A DNA stretch of 13,219 nucleotides from Bacteroidota bacterium (GCA_023430465.1 JAEZAM010000062.1:1-13219); one strand, 5' to 3'. Positions 6,800 through 13,049 are shown, counted from the first letter of the stretch. Numbers and translations: made by a program. The notes: a model not told the origin generated them from the sequence alone.

Positions 6800-7642
6800 T
6801 TAACTGTGATACTCGATCAGTCCGACCATTGGTTTCTTCAGCACTTTCCCCAGGTCGAACTCGTAACTGTCGCAAAGATGCTGAAGTACATCTTTAAATC
6901 CAAAGGCGACACTGCCGGCAAAGTTCACGGGTAAGCTCCATATTTCCCTGTATTTGCACAAATGATTAAAGAAAAAGTCATTAAGCCCGTCTTCGATGAT
7001 ATTTTCGATCATGTAGTGACCGCGGTTTTCTGCAAGAAATCCTGTAAACCCCGCCAGGTAACGGTTTGCCAAGGGTTTACGATAAATATTTTCCAGTATT
7101 TCAGCGGTGGTGGTCGTATATGTAAGATCGAAACGGCCCCTCAGCTCATCGTCGAAGGTGCCGTATAGATAATATTGCAGCACTTTTTTGCCCAAATAAG
7201 CACCGCTGCCTTCATCACCCAGGACGTAGCCCAGCCCCGGGCTGTTCTTTACGATCCGCTTGCCATTGTAGTAACATGAATTCGATCCGGTACCGAGGAT
7301 GCAGGCAATTCCTTTTTCCTCCCCGCACAAGGCGCGGGCGGCAGCCATGAGGTCATGTGTGACTTCGATGTATGATCCGGGAAAGATTTTTTTCAGGGCC
7401 TTTTTCAGCATTTTAACGTTGGCAGGGTTGGCACAACCTGTACCATAATAATAGATCTCATCCACGGCCGTCGTCTTGATCCTGGGGAGAAGTTCGGTGC
7501 GAAGTAATTCCACTACCTGGCTCTCATCGAGAAAATAAGGACTGATGCCCTGCGTAATGACTGTTTTTGATTTCCCGTTGCCCGAAAGATTCCATTCTGA
7601 TTTTGTAGCGCCGCAATCGGCTATGAGTTTTACAGAAGGCAT
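6800..7642 (-). CDS. BadF/BadG-family amino-sugar kinase, probably a MurNAc kinase
   Basis: ASKHA-fold sugar kinase of 280 residues. The N-terminal phosphate loop DCGATKSEW is at 9-17, the likely catalytic aspartate D97 in THDLMAAAR, the second phosphate loop ILGTGSNS at 115-122, GDEGSG at 142-147 and the adenosine-region motif FAGSVAFG at 241-248. The family includes GlcNAc kinases and MurNAc kinases (MurK). Bacteroidota and clostridia are known to use a cytosolic MurK followed by MurQ when MurNAc enters unphosphorylated. The location 14 bp upstream of murQ therefore favours MurNAc as the substrate, though GlcNAc or both cannot be excluded from sequence. The ATG at 7642 is the first gene start of the leftward run and faces the S41 protease gene across 137 bp. 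Confidence 0.85.
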   Translation of the reverse strand: MPSVKLIADCGATKSEWNLSGNGKSKTVITQGISPYFLDESQVVELLRTELLPRIKTTAVDEIYYYGTGCANPANVKMLKKALKKIFPGSYIEVTHDLMAAARALCGEEKGIACILGTGSNSCYYNGKRIVKNSPGLGYVLGDEGSGAYLGKKVLQYYLYGTFDDELRGRFDLTYTTTTAEILENIYRKPLANRYLAGFTGFLAENRGHYMIENIIEDGLNDFFFNHLCKYREIWSLPVNFAGSVAFGFKDVLQHLCDSYEFDLGKVLKKPMVGLIEYHS

Positions 7643-7750
7643 TATACGGTTTTAGTGTTTCGTCCTTTAATTTATCAACTCCCGGCACCTGACGCTGATG
7701 CGGCGGGGACCAATGGTATTTATGCAAATGATAAACTATGAACTTTTATC

Positions 7751-7757
7751 TATTTTG
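7751..7757 (+). promoter_or_regulatory. Weak promoter-like box ahead of the S41 protease
   Basis: TATTTTG, one base short of the TAnnTTTG consensus, 22 bp before the ATG at 7780. No convincing -33 element is visible. The 137-bp divergent gap (7643-7779) must hold the promoters of both the protease and the kinase-murQ pair; on the minus strand the nearest match is TATCATTTG (7724-7732), one base too long. Confidence 0.25.
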
Positions 7758-7774
7758 CGTCAAATTACGTCAAA
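7755..7774 (+). repeat. Tandem 10-mer TTRCGTCAAA x2 before the protease start
   Basis: TTGCGTCAAA is followed directly by TTACGTCAAA, so CGTCAAA recurs with a period of exactly 10 bp, about one helical turn. It lies in the likely 5' leader of the S41 gene, ending 5 bp before its ATG. It could be a regulator half-site pair or a small duplication. Confidence 0.5.
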
Positions 7775-7779
7775 GTTAG

Positions 7780-9357
7780 ATGATGGGAAACAAAAAATTA
7801 CAGGTGTGGTTGCCGCTATTATTTTCGATTGTGATGATCATTGGAATGTTTTTCGGCTATAAACTCAATAAAGGAACATCAAAAGGCTTTTTTAAAACAA
7901 GCAATACTTCTTCACTCCAGGAAGCGCTCGACCTGATCAGGATGAAATATGTGGACAAGGTCAACCTTGATTCACTGCAGTCCGGCGCCATCCAGGAGAT
8001 GATGACAAAACTCGACCCGCATTCGGTATACTTCCCTCCTGTTGAGCTCAAACAGGCGATCGAAGACCTTGCAGGCAATTTTGATGGCATTGGAGTTGAG
8101 TTCAACGTATTTGATGACACGGTCAATATCGTATACGTTGTTCCCGGTGGTCCGAGCGACCAGGCAGGAATGCAAATCGGTGATAAACTTATTTCGGTAA
8201 ATGATTCAACGCTTATCGGGAAAACTGTCACCACCGCAAAGATCAAGGAGTATATACGCGGCGAGAGCGGATCGGTTGCAAATATCCGCATCCTCCGCGG
8301 CACGTCAATGATGAACGTGGCTGTAAAGCGGGGCAATATACCAGTGTCATCTGTTGATGCTGCCTATATGATCAACCCGGTGACCGGTTATATAAAACTG
8401 AATAAGTTTACGCAAAACAGTTATGCAGAATTCATGCAAAGTCTTGAAGCCTTGCAAAAGCAGGGAATGAAGGAATTGATCTTCGATCTCCGTGGTAATG
8501 GCGGTGGCTTCATGAACCAGGCTTTTGAGATGGCAGATGAATTTCTGGACGGGGACAAACTGGTGGTTTATACCGAAGGAACAAACAGCAAGAAAAAAGA
8601 ATACCGCTGCAAGCGACCCGGCCTGTTTGAGAAAGGTAAGCTGACGATCCTGCTCGATGAACTTTCAGCAAGTGCGAGCGAAGTACTGGCAGGAGCATTG
8701 CAGGACTGGTGCCGCGCCACCATCATTGGTCGGCGGAGCTTTGGCAAGGGGCTGGTGCAGGAGCAATACCCGTTGAGTGATGGCTCTGCGATCCGCCTTA
8801 CCGTAGCAAGATATTATACACCACAGGGCCGAAGCATACAGCGCTCGTACAAAGACGGCAAGAAAGTTTACATGGATGAGATATGGGACAGGTATAACAA
8901 TGGTGAAGTGTTGTATGCAGATTCCAACAAGATCATGAACGACCAGGTGTTCCGCACGTCCTGTGGCGATACCGTTTATGGTGGTGGTGGTATAATGCCG
9001 GATGTATTTGTACCAATCGACACAGCGGGTTATCCGGCTGCGGTGAACCGGATTTTTCTCAATGGCAGCTTCAACAGTTTTGTGTACCGTTACTATTTGA
9101 AAAACAAAGCCCGCATCGATCAATACAAATCGGCAGATGATTATGCAAAGCGGTTTGATATGCAGGATGACATGTGGAATGAATTTGTGCGGTATTCCTC
9201 TGCTGATTCAATCGGACTCGGCGCAGTAAGTGCAAATCAGAAACAGTCGCTGCAGCGCAGGCTGGAAGCCTACCTGGGACGGTTCAGATGGCGGAATAAC
9301 GGCTACTACCAGGTGTTGAATGCGACAGACCCGATGATCATTAGGGCGCTCCAATGA
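7780..9357 (+). CDS. Membrane-anchored S41 C-terminal processing peptidase
   Basis: Carboxyl-terminal processing serine protease of the CtpA/Prc type, probably anchored in the inner membrane with the protease in the periplasm. Residues 8-26 form a hydrophobic signal-anchor after a short basic start. A family helical segment follows (about 45-100), then a PDZ domain (about 100-185, with GIGVEF and GGPSDQAGMQIGD), then the S41 core. Spacing against the B. subtilis CtpB triad (Ser-25-Lys-4-Gln) gives S298 in SASASE, K323 and Q327 in SFGKGLVQ. The roughly 115 residues after the core (from about 410) form the C-terminal extension seen in Bacteroidota members. At 525 residues it is normal length. 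ATGATG opens the gene, so M1 or M2 may start; no Shine-Dalgarno site is seen. It is a single gene, followed by a strong terminator. The natural substrate cannot be read from sequence. Confidence 0.93.
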   Translation: MMGNKKLQVWLPLLFSIVMIIGMFFGYKLNKGTSKGFFKTSNTSSLQEALDLIRMKYVDKVNLDSLQSGAIQEMMTKLDPHSVYFPPVELKQAIEDLAGNFDGIGVEFNVFDDTVNIVYVVPGGPSDQAGMQIGDKLISVNDSTLIGKTVTTAKIKEYIRGESGSVANIRILRGTSMMNVAVKRGNIPVSSVDAAYMINPVTGYIKLNKFTQNSYAEFMQSLEALQKQGMKELIFDLRGNGGGFMNQAFEMADEFLDGDKLVVYTEGTNSKKKEYRCKRPGLFEKGKLTILLDELSASASEVLAGALQDWCRATIIGRRSFGKGLVQEQYPLSDGSAIRLTVARYYTPQGRSIQRSYKDGKKVYMDEIWDRYNNGEVLYADSNKIMNDQVFRTSCGDTVYGGGGIMPDVFVPIDTAGYPAAVNRIFLNGSFNSFVYRYYLKNKARIDQYKSADDYAKRFDMQDDMWNEFVRYSSADSIGLGAVSANQKQSLQRRLEAYLGRFRWRNNGYYQVLNATDPMIIRALQ

Positions 9358-9394
9358 AGTCAAAAGTGAAATCTTGATTCTTCACTTTTGACTT
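9357..9394 (+). terminator. Intrinsic terminator between convergent protease and anti-sigma genes
   Basis: A perfect 14-bp inverted repeat, AAGTCAAAAGTGAA (9357-9370) and its complement (9381-9394), with a 10-nt loop. It starts on the last base of the protease stop codon and is followed by TTCAGTTTT. It serves the protease; for the leftward anti-sigma transcript it has a poorer T-tail but may still act. The stem is unusually AT-rich. Confidence 0.75.
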
Positions 9395-9412
9395 TTCAGT
9401 TTTAACTTTTGA
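9386..9412 (-). repeat. 27-nt AT-rich interspersed repeat, copy 1
   Basis: Read on the minus strand this begins TCAAAAGTTAAAACT. It matches the plus-strand sequence at 11257-11283 at 24 of 27 positions, the first 15 being identical. The two copies are in opposite orientation and bracket the sigma/anti-sigma/DUF6249-like block. It overlaps the right arm of the terminator. Confidence 0.65.
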
Positions 9413-9419
9413 ATTAAAC

Positions 9420-9950
9420 CTACTCATTCACCTGGAAACCTTTCCGCTTATTCGCCAGGTACCTGTCCAACAGGAACATGCCCAGGACCAGGTTGACCAT
9501 CATGAAAATATTCACCAGCGTGTTATTGAAGAATTTGCTGTAGTCGACTGCTGCAAAATCAACCGGCAACTTGCTGTCACCACCCGATGTCCATTCAATC
9601 TGGCCCACACCGTAGATGATGAACCCGAGGATCATGGTAATGAAAAAGATGGCAAGACCGCGGATCACATTATTGTTGATATAAGATTTTGTTGCTGGCG
9701 CAATGTGCAGGCGCGCGATCTGATCCATGACATTTTTTGTGAAGCGCATGGATGGTTCCTCGAGTTCAGACTCCTGCATGAGTTGCTGGAAGCCAAGCAG
9801 CTCTTCGTATTTCAGTTTCCATGCAGCCTGGGTGGCGATCAACTGGCTGATCACATCCGCTTCCGTGGGTGTGGCAAGGCCATCGATGTATTCCCATAAG
9901 CGGGCTTCCTGTTCATCCATCCCCATGGGGGAATTCTCAAGCGGGTTCAT
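9420..9950 (-). CDS. Putative membrane anti-sigma factor, cysteine-free
   Basis: A 176-residue protein encoded directly after an ECF sigma factor (17-bp gap), the usual place for a cognate anti-sigma factor. The N-terminal 90 residues are soluble and helical, with LWEYIDGLATPTEADVISQL at 19-38 and a W/Y-containing helix after it, resembling anti-sigma domains that bind sigma in the cytoplasm. Two membrane helices follow at about 95-117 and 144-164, separated by about 26 polar residues probably facing the periplasm, with a short basic C-terminus (NKRKGF). It contains no cysteine, so it is not a zinc (HxxxCxxC) anti-sigma factor. The start is fixed by AAAGGAGG four bases before the ATG. The function is inferred from position and layout. 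A generic small membrane protein is the alternative. Confidence 0.75.
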   Translation of the reverse strand: MNPLENSPMGMDEQEARLWEYIDGLATPTEADVISQLIATQAAWKLKYEELLGFQQLMQESELEEPSMRFTKNVMDQIARLHIAPATKSYINNNVIRGLAIFFITMILGFIIYGVGQIEWTSGGDSKLPVDFAAVDYSKFFNNTLVNIFMMVNLVLGMFLLDRYLANKRKGFQVNE

Positions 9951-9954
9951 ACTA

Positions 9955-9962
9955 CCTCCTTT
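9955..9962 (-). promoter_or_regulatory. Strong Shine-Dalgarno site of the anti-sigma gene
   Basis: The minus strand reads AAAGGAGG, ending 4 nt before the ATG at 9950. It is the best ribosome site in the window, in contrast to the sigma gene, which has none. This may help keep anti-sigma in excess over sigma. Confidence 0.75.
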
Positions 9963-9967
9963 GTTAT

Positions 9968-10546
9968 TTACAGATCATTTACTTCTGCAGCAAAATGTTT
10001 TTCCATCACTTCTTTCAGCCGGGTTCTGGCGCGGTGGAGCCTGACCTTGGCGGTGTTCGGTTCAATATTCAGTGCCCGTGCGATCTCATCAAGACTCTGT
10101 TCAGCTTTATAAAAAAGCGTGATAATGGCACTGTCGTCAGCGTTGAGCAGACCGATGGCTTTTGTGACCATGGCGATCCTGGACTTTTGCTCCACCTGGT
10201 TTGCATTCATTCCCGAATCCTGGTTTTCTGCGGCTTCAAAGACCCGCTCGTTATCCAGAGAGTGAACTTCCAGCCGTTTCTTTCGCAGGAAGGTGATGCA
10301 AGTAGTGTTCACGATGGTGTAAAGCCACGTACTGAATTTTGAAGCACCCCGAAAATCCGCCAGGGCCCTGAACGCTTTTACAAATATATCCTGGGCGACC
10401 TCCTCTGCATCTTCCCTGTTTTTGGTGAACCGCAGGGCAATGGTAAATACATAGTTCCGATAGCGATCGACCAGCAGGCCGTATGCCTCCTGTTCGCCGC
10501 TTAGAACTCTGTTAATGATCTCATTATCATTCGGTCCGATCGACAT
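9968..10546 (-). CDS. ECF (extracytoplasmic function) RNA polymerase sigma factor
   Basis: Sigma-70 family protein of 192 residues with only regions 2 and 4, hence the ECF class. Region 2 spans about 24-92, with the core-binding helix DAEEVAQDIFVKAFRAL at 46-62 and the promoter-melting stretch FSTWLYTIVNT at 71-81. A linker of about 30 residues follows, then region 4 at about 126-178 with the helix-turn-helix SLDEIARALNIEPNTAKVRL at 151-170. It is encoded just ahead of a putative membrane anti-sigma factor. Upstream, a GTAACC-N17-GTC motif, repeated twice more on the opposite strand, suggests autoregulation. If that promoter is used, the transcript would begin only a few bases before the ATG at 10546. 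No other in-frame start fits the family better. Confidence 0.95.
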   Translation of the reverse strand: MSIGPNDNEIINRVLSGEQEAYGLLVDRYRNYVFTIALRFTKNREDAEEVAQDIFVKAFRALADFRGASKFSTWLYTIVNTTCITFLRKKRLEVHSLDNERVFEAAENQDSGMNANQVEQKSRIAMVTKAIGLLNADDSAIITLFYKAEQSLDEIARALNIEPNTAKVRLHRARTRLKEVMEKHFAAEVNDL

Positions 10547-10557
10547 TCATGTTATAT

Positions 10558-10583
10558 GACTACACGTGTGCAGCGGAGGTTAC
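10558..10583 (-). promoter_or_regulatory. Candidate ECF-type promoter of the sigma/anti-sigma operon
   Basis: The minus strand reads CCTGTAACC, 17 bases counted from GTAACC, then GTCATATAAC. The same hexamer, spacing and GTC triplet occur twice more on the plus strand of this intergenic region. ECF promoters commonly have an AAC-containing -35 and a GTC-like -10 at this distance. The ATG lies 11 bp past the GTC, so the message would be almost leaderless. The spacer contains the palindrome ACACGTGT (10562-10569). Confidence 0.7.
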
Positions 10584-10610
10584 AGGAAAGTTGGTGAAAA
10601 TTTTCCATGG

Positions 10611-10618
10611 CAAAGGTG
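10611..10618 (-). promoter_or_regulatory. Possible housekeeping -7 box for the sigma operon
   Basis: The minus strand reads CACCTTTG, one mismatch from TAnnTTTG, about 65 bp before the sigma ATG. No -33 partner is clear. It would supply a basal transcript alongside the ECF-type promoter. Confidence 0.22.
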
Positions 10619-10647
10619 AACATTTTTTAGTTTTTCCGGGAAATCCT

Positions 10648-10673
10648 GTAACCGGTCCGTAAGAGCGGTAGTC
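10648..10673 (+). promoter_or_regulatory. Candidate ECF-type promoter A, reading to the DUF6249-like gene
   Basis: GTAACC, 17 bases, GTC, then ATAG. The flanks are nearly the same as in the opposite-strand copy: both have CCTGTAACC at the -35 and GTAGTCATA at the -10. It would give a leader of about 100 nt ahead of the ATG at 10785. Confidence 0.68.
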
Positions 10674-10683
10674 ATAGTAGTTG

Positions 10684-10695
10684 TAAACCGGTTTA
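10684..10695. promoter_or_regulatory. 12-bp perfect palindrome between the two tandem promoters
   Basis: TAAACCGGTTTA is self-complementary. It lies just downstream of promoter A's -10 and about 20 bp upstream of promoter B's -35, a good position for a dimeric regulator. A partial copy, ACCGGT, overlaps promoter A at 10651-10656. No regulator is identified. Confidence 0.4.
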
Positions 10696-10715
10696 TGAAA
10701 AAGTTCCTGAAACGT

Positions 10716-10741
10716 GTAACCTGGATTTCCGGGCAGTAGTC
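10716..10741 (+). promoter_or_regulatory. Candidate ECF-type promoter B, proximal to the DUF6249-like gene
   Basis: GTAACC, 17 bases, GTC, then TTAG. It shares GTAACC and AGTAGTC with promoter A, whose GTAACC lies 68 bp upstream. A start about 8 bases after the GTC would leave a leader of roughly 36 nt before the ATG at 10785. Confidence 0.7.
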
Positions 10742-10784
10742 TTAGAGAACAAGAAAACAACTTAATAACTATAAATTTGATGTT

Positions 10785-11171
10785 ATGCCAGCTACCGCAG
10801 CTTTATTTTTGATCGTGATGTTCGTGAGCTTTTTTGCCTGCATCTTCGGTATCCACTACCTGAATACCCGCCGCAATCTCGCGATGATAGAGAAGGGAAT
10901 GAATCCAAAGGATATCATCCACCGTCCCGCTCCTTATAAGAATTTGAAATGGGCCTTGTTGCTGATCGGCTCCGGCGCCGGATTATTTATGGCGTACGTG
11001 CTAGACAACTATGTGCTCATCAATCCGAATCATCATTTTGGACCAGACCGCAATGTACCTATCTATTTTGCCCTGATAGCAATCGGAGGCGGTCTTGGTC
11101 TCTTTGGTTCCTACAAGATGGAAAAGAAATGGTGGGATGAGAAGCAGAGCCAGCGTACCGCAGCGGTCTGA
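10785..11171 (+). CDS. Small DUF6249-like inner-membrane protein
   Basis: A 128-residue integral membrane protein with three predicted helices, about residues 3-24, 54-76 and 91-110. After the first helix comes NTRRNLAMIEKGMNPKDI (27-44), and the third helix is glycine-rich (IAIGGGLGLFGSYKMEKKWW). This pattern fits the DUF6249 family, which in Bacteroidota is often found beside ECF sigma/anti-sigma genes; the biochemical role is unknown. It is divergent from the sigma gene and preceded by two copies of the motif also found before the sigma gene, so it is probably a target of that sigma factor. It may be an effector or part of the sensing arrangement. TAAATTTG at 10772-10779 is too close to the ATG to be a normal -7 box. 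Confidence 0.8.
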   Translation: MPATAALFLIVMFVSFFACIFGIHYLNTRRNLAMIEKGMNPKDIIHRPAPYKNLKWALLLIGSGAGLFMAYVLDNYVLINPNHHFGPDRNVPIYFALIAIGGGLGLFGSYKMEKKWWDEKQSQRTAAV

Positions 11172-11180
11172 TTCCCGGGC

Positions 11181-11213
11181 GAGGCTGAGGTTAAGGTTAA
11201 GGTTGAGGCTGAG
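11181..11213 (+). repeat. Hexamer repeat array 1 (GAGGCT/GAGGTT/AAGGTT)
   Basis: Five and a half copies of a degenerate hexamer, starting 9 bp after the DUF6249-like gene stop: GAGGCT GAGGTT AAGGTT AAGGTT GAGGCT GAG. The AAGGTTAAG at 11193-11201 can pair with CTTAACCTT at 11228-11236, followed by GTCCTTTT, so part of it may act as the transcript end. It is inverted relative to arrays 2 and 3. Confidence 0.7.
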
Positions 11214-11256
11214 CAGTCAGGCTTGATCTTAACCTTGTCCTTTTAAAACTTAAAAC

Positions 11257-11283
11257 TCAAAAGTTAAAACTAAAAACTCAAAC
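11257..11283 (+). repeat. 27-nt AT-rich interspersed repeat, copy 2
   Basis: Begins TCAAAAGTTAAAACT and matches the minus strand of 9386-9412 at 24 of 27 positions. It sits in an A-rich stretch (11241-11282) with related shorter motifs such as AAAACTTAAAACTC. Confidence 0.65.
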
Positions 11284-11292
11284 AGCACTCTA

Positions 11293-11317
11293 CTTCAACC
11301 TCAACCACAGCCTCAAC
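11293..11317 (-). repeat. Hexamer repeat array 2, inverted orientation
   Basis: On the plus strand this is a CTTCAACCTCAACC... array with a short CACAG interruption, i.e. the complement of GAGGTT/GAGGCT units. It is shorter and less regular than arrays 1 and 3. Confidence 0.55.
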
Positions 11318-11343
11318 TACGTTTAGTTTCTCAATCTGCATTT

Positions 11344-11405
11344 CCAGGAATGAATTCCTGGCCATTAAAATGCCCGACTGGCGGGCTAAAGCCCTTGTCG
11401 GGGGC
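11344..11405. repeat. REP-like double palindromic element
   Basis: Two hairpins 11 bp apart. The first is a perfect 8-bp inverted repeat, CCAGGAAT-GA-ATTCCTGG (11344-11361). The second is nested: outer stem CCCGAC (11373-11378) with GTCGGG (11397-11402), inner stem GGGC (11383-11386) with GCCC (11391-11394), loop TAAA. The composition (AATGCCC...GGGCTAAAGCCC...GTCGGG) resembles palindromic intergenic repeats I associate with Bacteroidota genomes. No transposase is in the window. Confidence 0.6.
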
Positions 11406-11443
11406 AAACAATTATTGCCGCCGCCTTTCCAGATCGAACAATA

Positions 11444-11489
11444 CCTCAACCTCAGCCTCAACCTCAACAATAACATCAACCTCCGTACC
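11444..11489 (-). repeat. Hexamer repeat array 3, just upstream of cystathionine beta-synthase
   Basis: On the plus strand CCTCAA CCTCAG CCTCAA CCTCAA, then decaying units up to 11489, 21 bp before the cbs ATG. The complement of 11444-11459 matches array 1 (11181-11196) at 15 of 16 bases, so the two arrays form a long-range inverted repeat around about 250 bp. Confidence 0.65.
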
Positions 11490-11510
11490 TTCGCGATCAT
11501 AAACGTTTGT

Positions 11511-12881
11511 ATGGACATCAAGAATAATATACTCGAAACCATCGGCAATACCCCCCTGATCAGGCTCAATAAAATCACCAGTCATCTCCCGGCAACCGTA
11601 CTGGCGAAAGTAGACTACTTCAATCCCGGCAATTCAGTGAAGGACCGCATGGCTTTGAAGATGGTGGAAGTGGCGGAACAGGAGGGCAAACTCAAGCCCG
11701 GGGGTACTATTATAGAAGGCACCAGCGGAAATACAGGGATGGGCCTGGCACTGGCCGCCGTGGTGAAAGGATATAAATGCATTTTCGTTACAACTGATAA
11801 GCAATCCAAGGAAAAGGCGGACATCCTCAAGGCCGTTGGTGCCGAAGTGATCGTATGCCCTACCAACGTACTACCTGAAGATCCGAGAAGTTATTACAGC
11901 GTAGCAGCGCGACTGGCGAAAGAAGTACCCAACTCCTACCACATGAACCAGTACGATAACCTGGCCAACCGCCTGGCACATTACGAAACCACGGGGCCGG
12001 AGATCTGGAAACAAACGGACGGACGGATCACCCACCTGGTTTGCACGGCGGGTACCGGTGGAACTATCACTGGAACGGCTCAATACCTCAAAGAGAAAAA
12101 TCCGAACATCAAAATATGGGCGATCGACGTGTATGGTTCATTGCTGACAAAATATTACCGCACCGGTGAGATCGACATGAACGAAGTACACCCCTACATC
12201 AGCGAAGGGTTCGGGGAAGACTTTGTACCGAAGAATTATGACATGAGTGTTATCGATCATTTCGAACAGGTAACGGACAAAGACGGGGCAGTTATGGCAC
12301 GCAAACTGGCTAAGGAAGAGGGACTGTTCTGCGGATACAGTGCCGGCAGCTGCATCCAGGGCCTTAACCAGGTGGCTGCGATACCCGGCCATCAACTAAA
12401 GAAGGATGATGTAGTGGTTTGTATTTTTCATGACCATGGCAGCCGCTATGTGGGAAAAATTTATAACGATCAATGGATGATCGAACGCGGCTTCCTGGAT
12501 GTAAAGACCTTCAAAGACGTGGTGAGTGCCCGCGGTACCAAACGCCTTATCACCGTAGAGCCGGGCCAGTCTGTGGCAGAAGCGGTTGATCTGATGAAAA
12601 AATATGACATCGAGCAGATCCCGGTCATGGAAGACAATCAGCTTCGCGGGTCGATCAGCGAGGGCGGACTTTTCCAGAAGGTTTTCAATAACCCCGAAAT
12701 CAAAAACAGCAAGGTCGGCGAGGTGCTTGAAGCGCCGCTTCCGGTCGTTGCATTTGACACCCCGGTTGGTAAACTGAGCTCACTGATCAACAAAGAAAAT
12801 GGCGCGGTTTTAGCTAGTGATGAAGCTGGAAACTACCACATCATTACCAAGTATGATGTGCTCCAGGCCCTCGGCAAATAG
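11511..12881 (+). CDS. Cystathionine beta-synthase with C-terminal CBS domain pair
   Basis: Cytosolic PLP enzyme joining homocysteine and serine to cystathionine in transsulfuration; a cysteine-synthase side activity is possible. The catalytic fold-II domain spans about 1-325, with the PLP lysine K44 in NPGNSVKDR, TSGNTG at 71-76, and the phosphate-binding GTGGT at 181-185. YISEGFGEDFVP (229-240) is typical of cystathionine beta-synthases rather than plain cysteine synthases. Two CBS domains fill about 335-395 and 402-456, which in some relatives bind adenosyl ligands. No N-terminal heme domain is present. The 456-residue length fits the family. The frame is open upstream to an ATG at 11370, but those 47 codons run through a palindromic repeat and hexamer array, while family homology begins at MDIKNNILETIGNTPL, so 11511 is chosen. 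There is no Shine-Dalgarno site. Confidence 0.93.
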   Translation: MDIKNNILETIGNTPLIRLNKITSHLPATVLAKVDYFNPGNSVKDRMALKMVEVAEQEGKLKPGGTIIEGTSGNTGMGLALAAVVKGYKCIFVTTDKQSKEKADILKAVGAEVIVCPTNVLPEDPRSYYSVAARLAKEVPNSYHMNQYDNLANRLAHYETTGPEIWKQTDGRITHLVCTAGTGGTITGTAQYLKEKNPNIKIWAIDVYGSLLTKYYRTGEIDMNEVHPYISEGFGEDFVPKNYDMSVIDHFEQVTDKDGAVMARKLAKEEGLFCGYSAGSCIQGLNQVAAIPGHQLKKDDVVVCIFHDHGSRYVGKIYNDQWMIERGFLDVKTFKDVVSARGTKRLITVEPGQSVAEAVDLMKKYDIEQIPVMEDNQLRGSISEGGLFQKVFNNPEIKNSKVGEVLEAPLPVVAFDTPVGKLSSLINKENGAVLASDEAGNYHIITKYDVLQALGK

Positions 12882-13049
12882 CCCAAAGATCCCGATCGAT
12901 GACCCAAATGAAGTTTGGCAACGATTGCGGAACCTTTTTCTCGTACAATTACGATTTTCCTGCTCGTTGTTGTCACATTGATTTCCTGAACCCTTTACGA
13001 TCAGGACCGGAATTCCCGTCGTTTTAAAATAGCGCAGAAACGCTCTAGA

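Noticed and set aside
6786..6875. Longer murQ start at a TTG (30 extra residues)
   Set aside because: It would overlap the kinase gene; the ATG at 6785 has a GGGAG site and gives the normal family N-terminus.
10772..10779. TAAATTTG -7 box before the DUF6249-like gene
   Set aside because: It would place the start at the ATG itself and lacks a -33 element; the two ECF-type motifs upstream are better placed.
12899..13027. 42-codon frame just after cbs
   Set aside because: No recognisable family, no ribosome site and unremarkable composition; it is probably chance.
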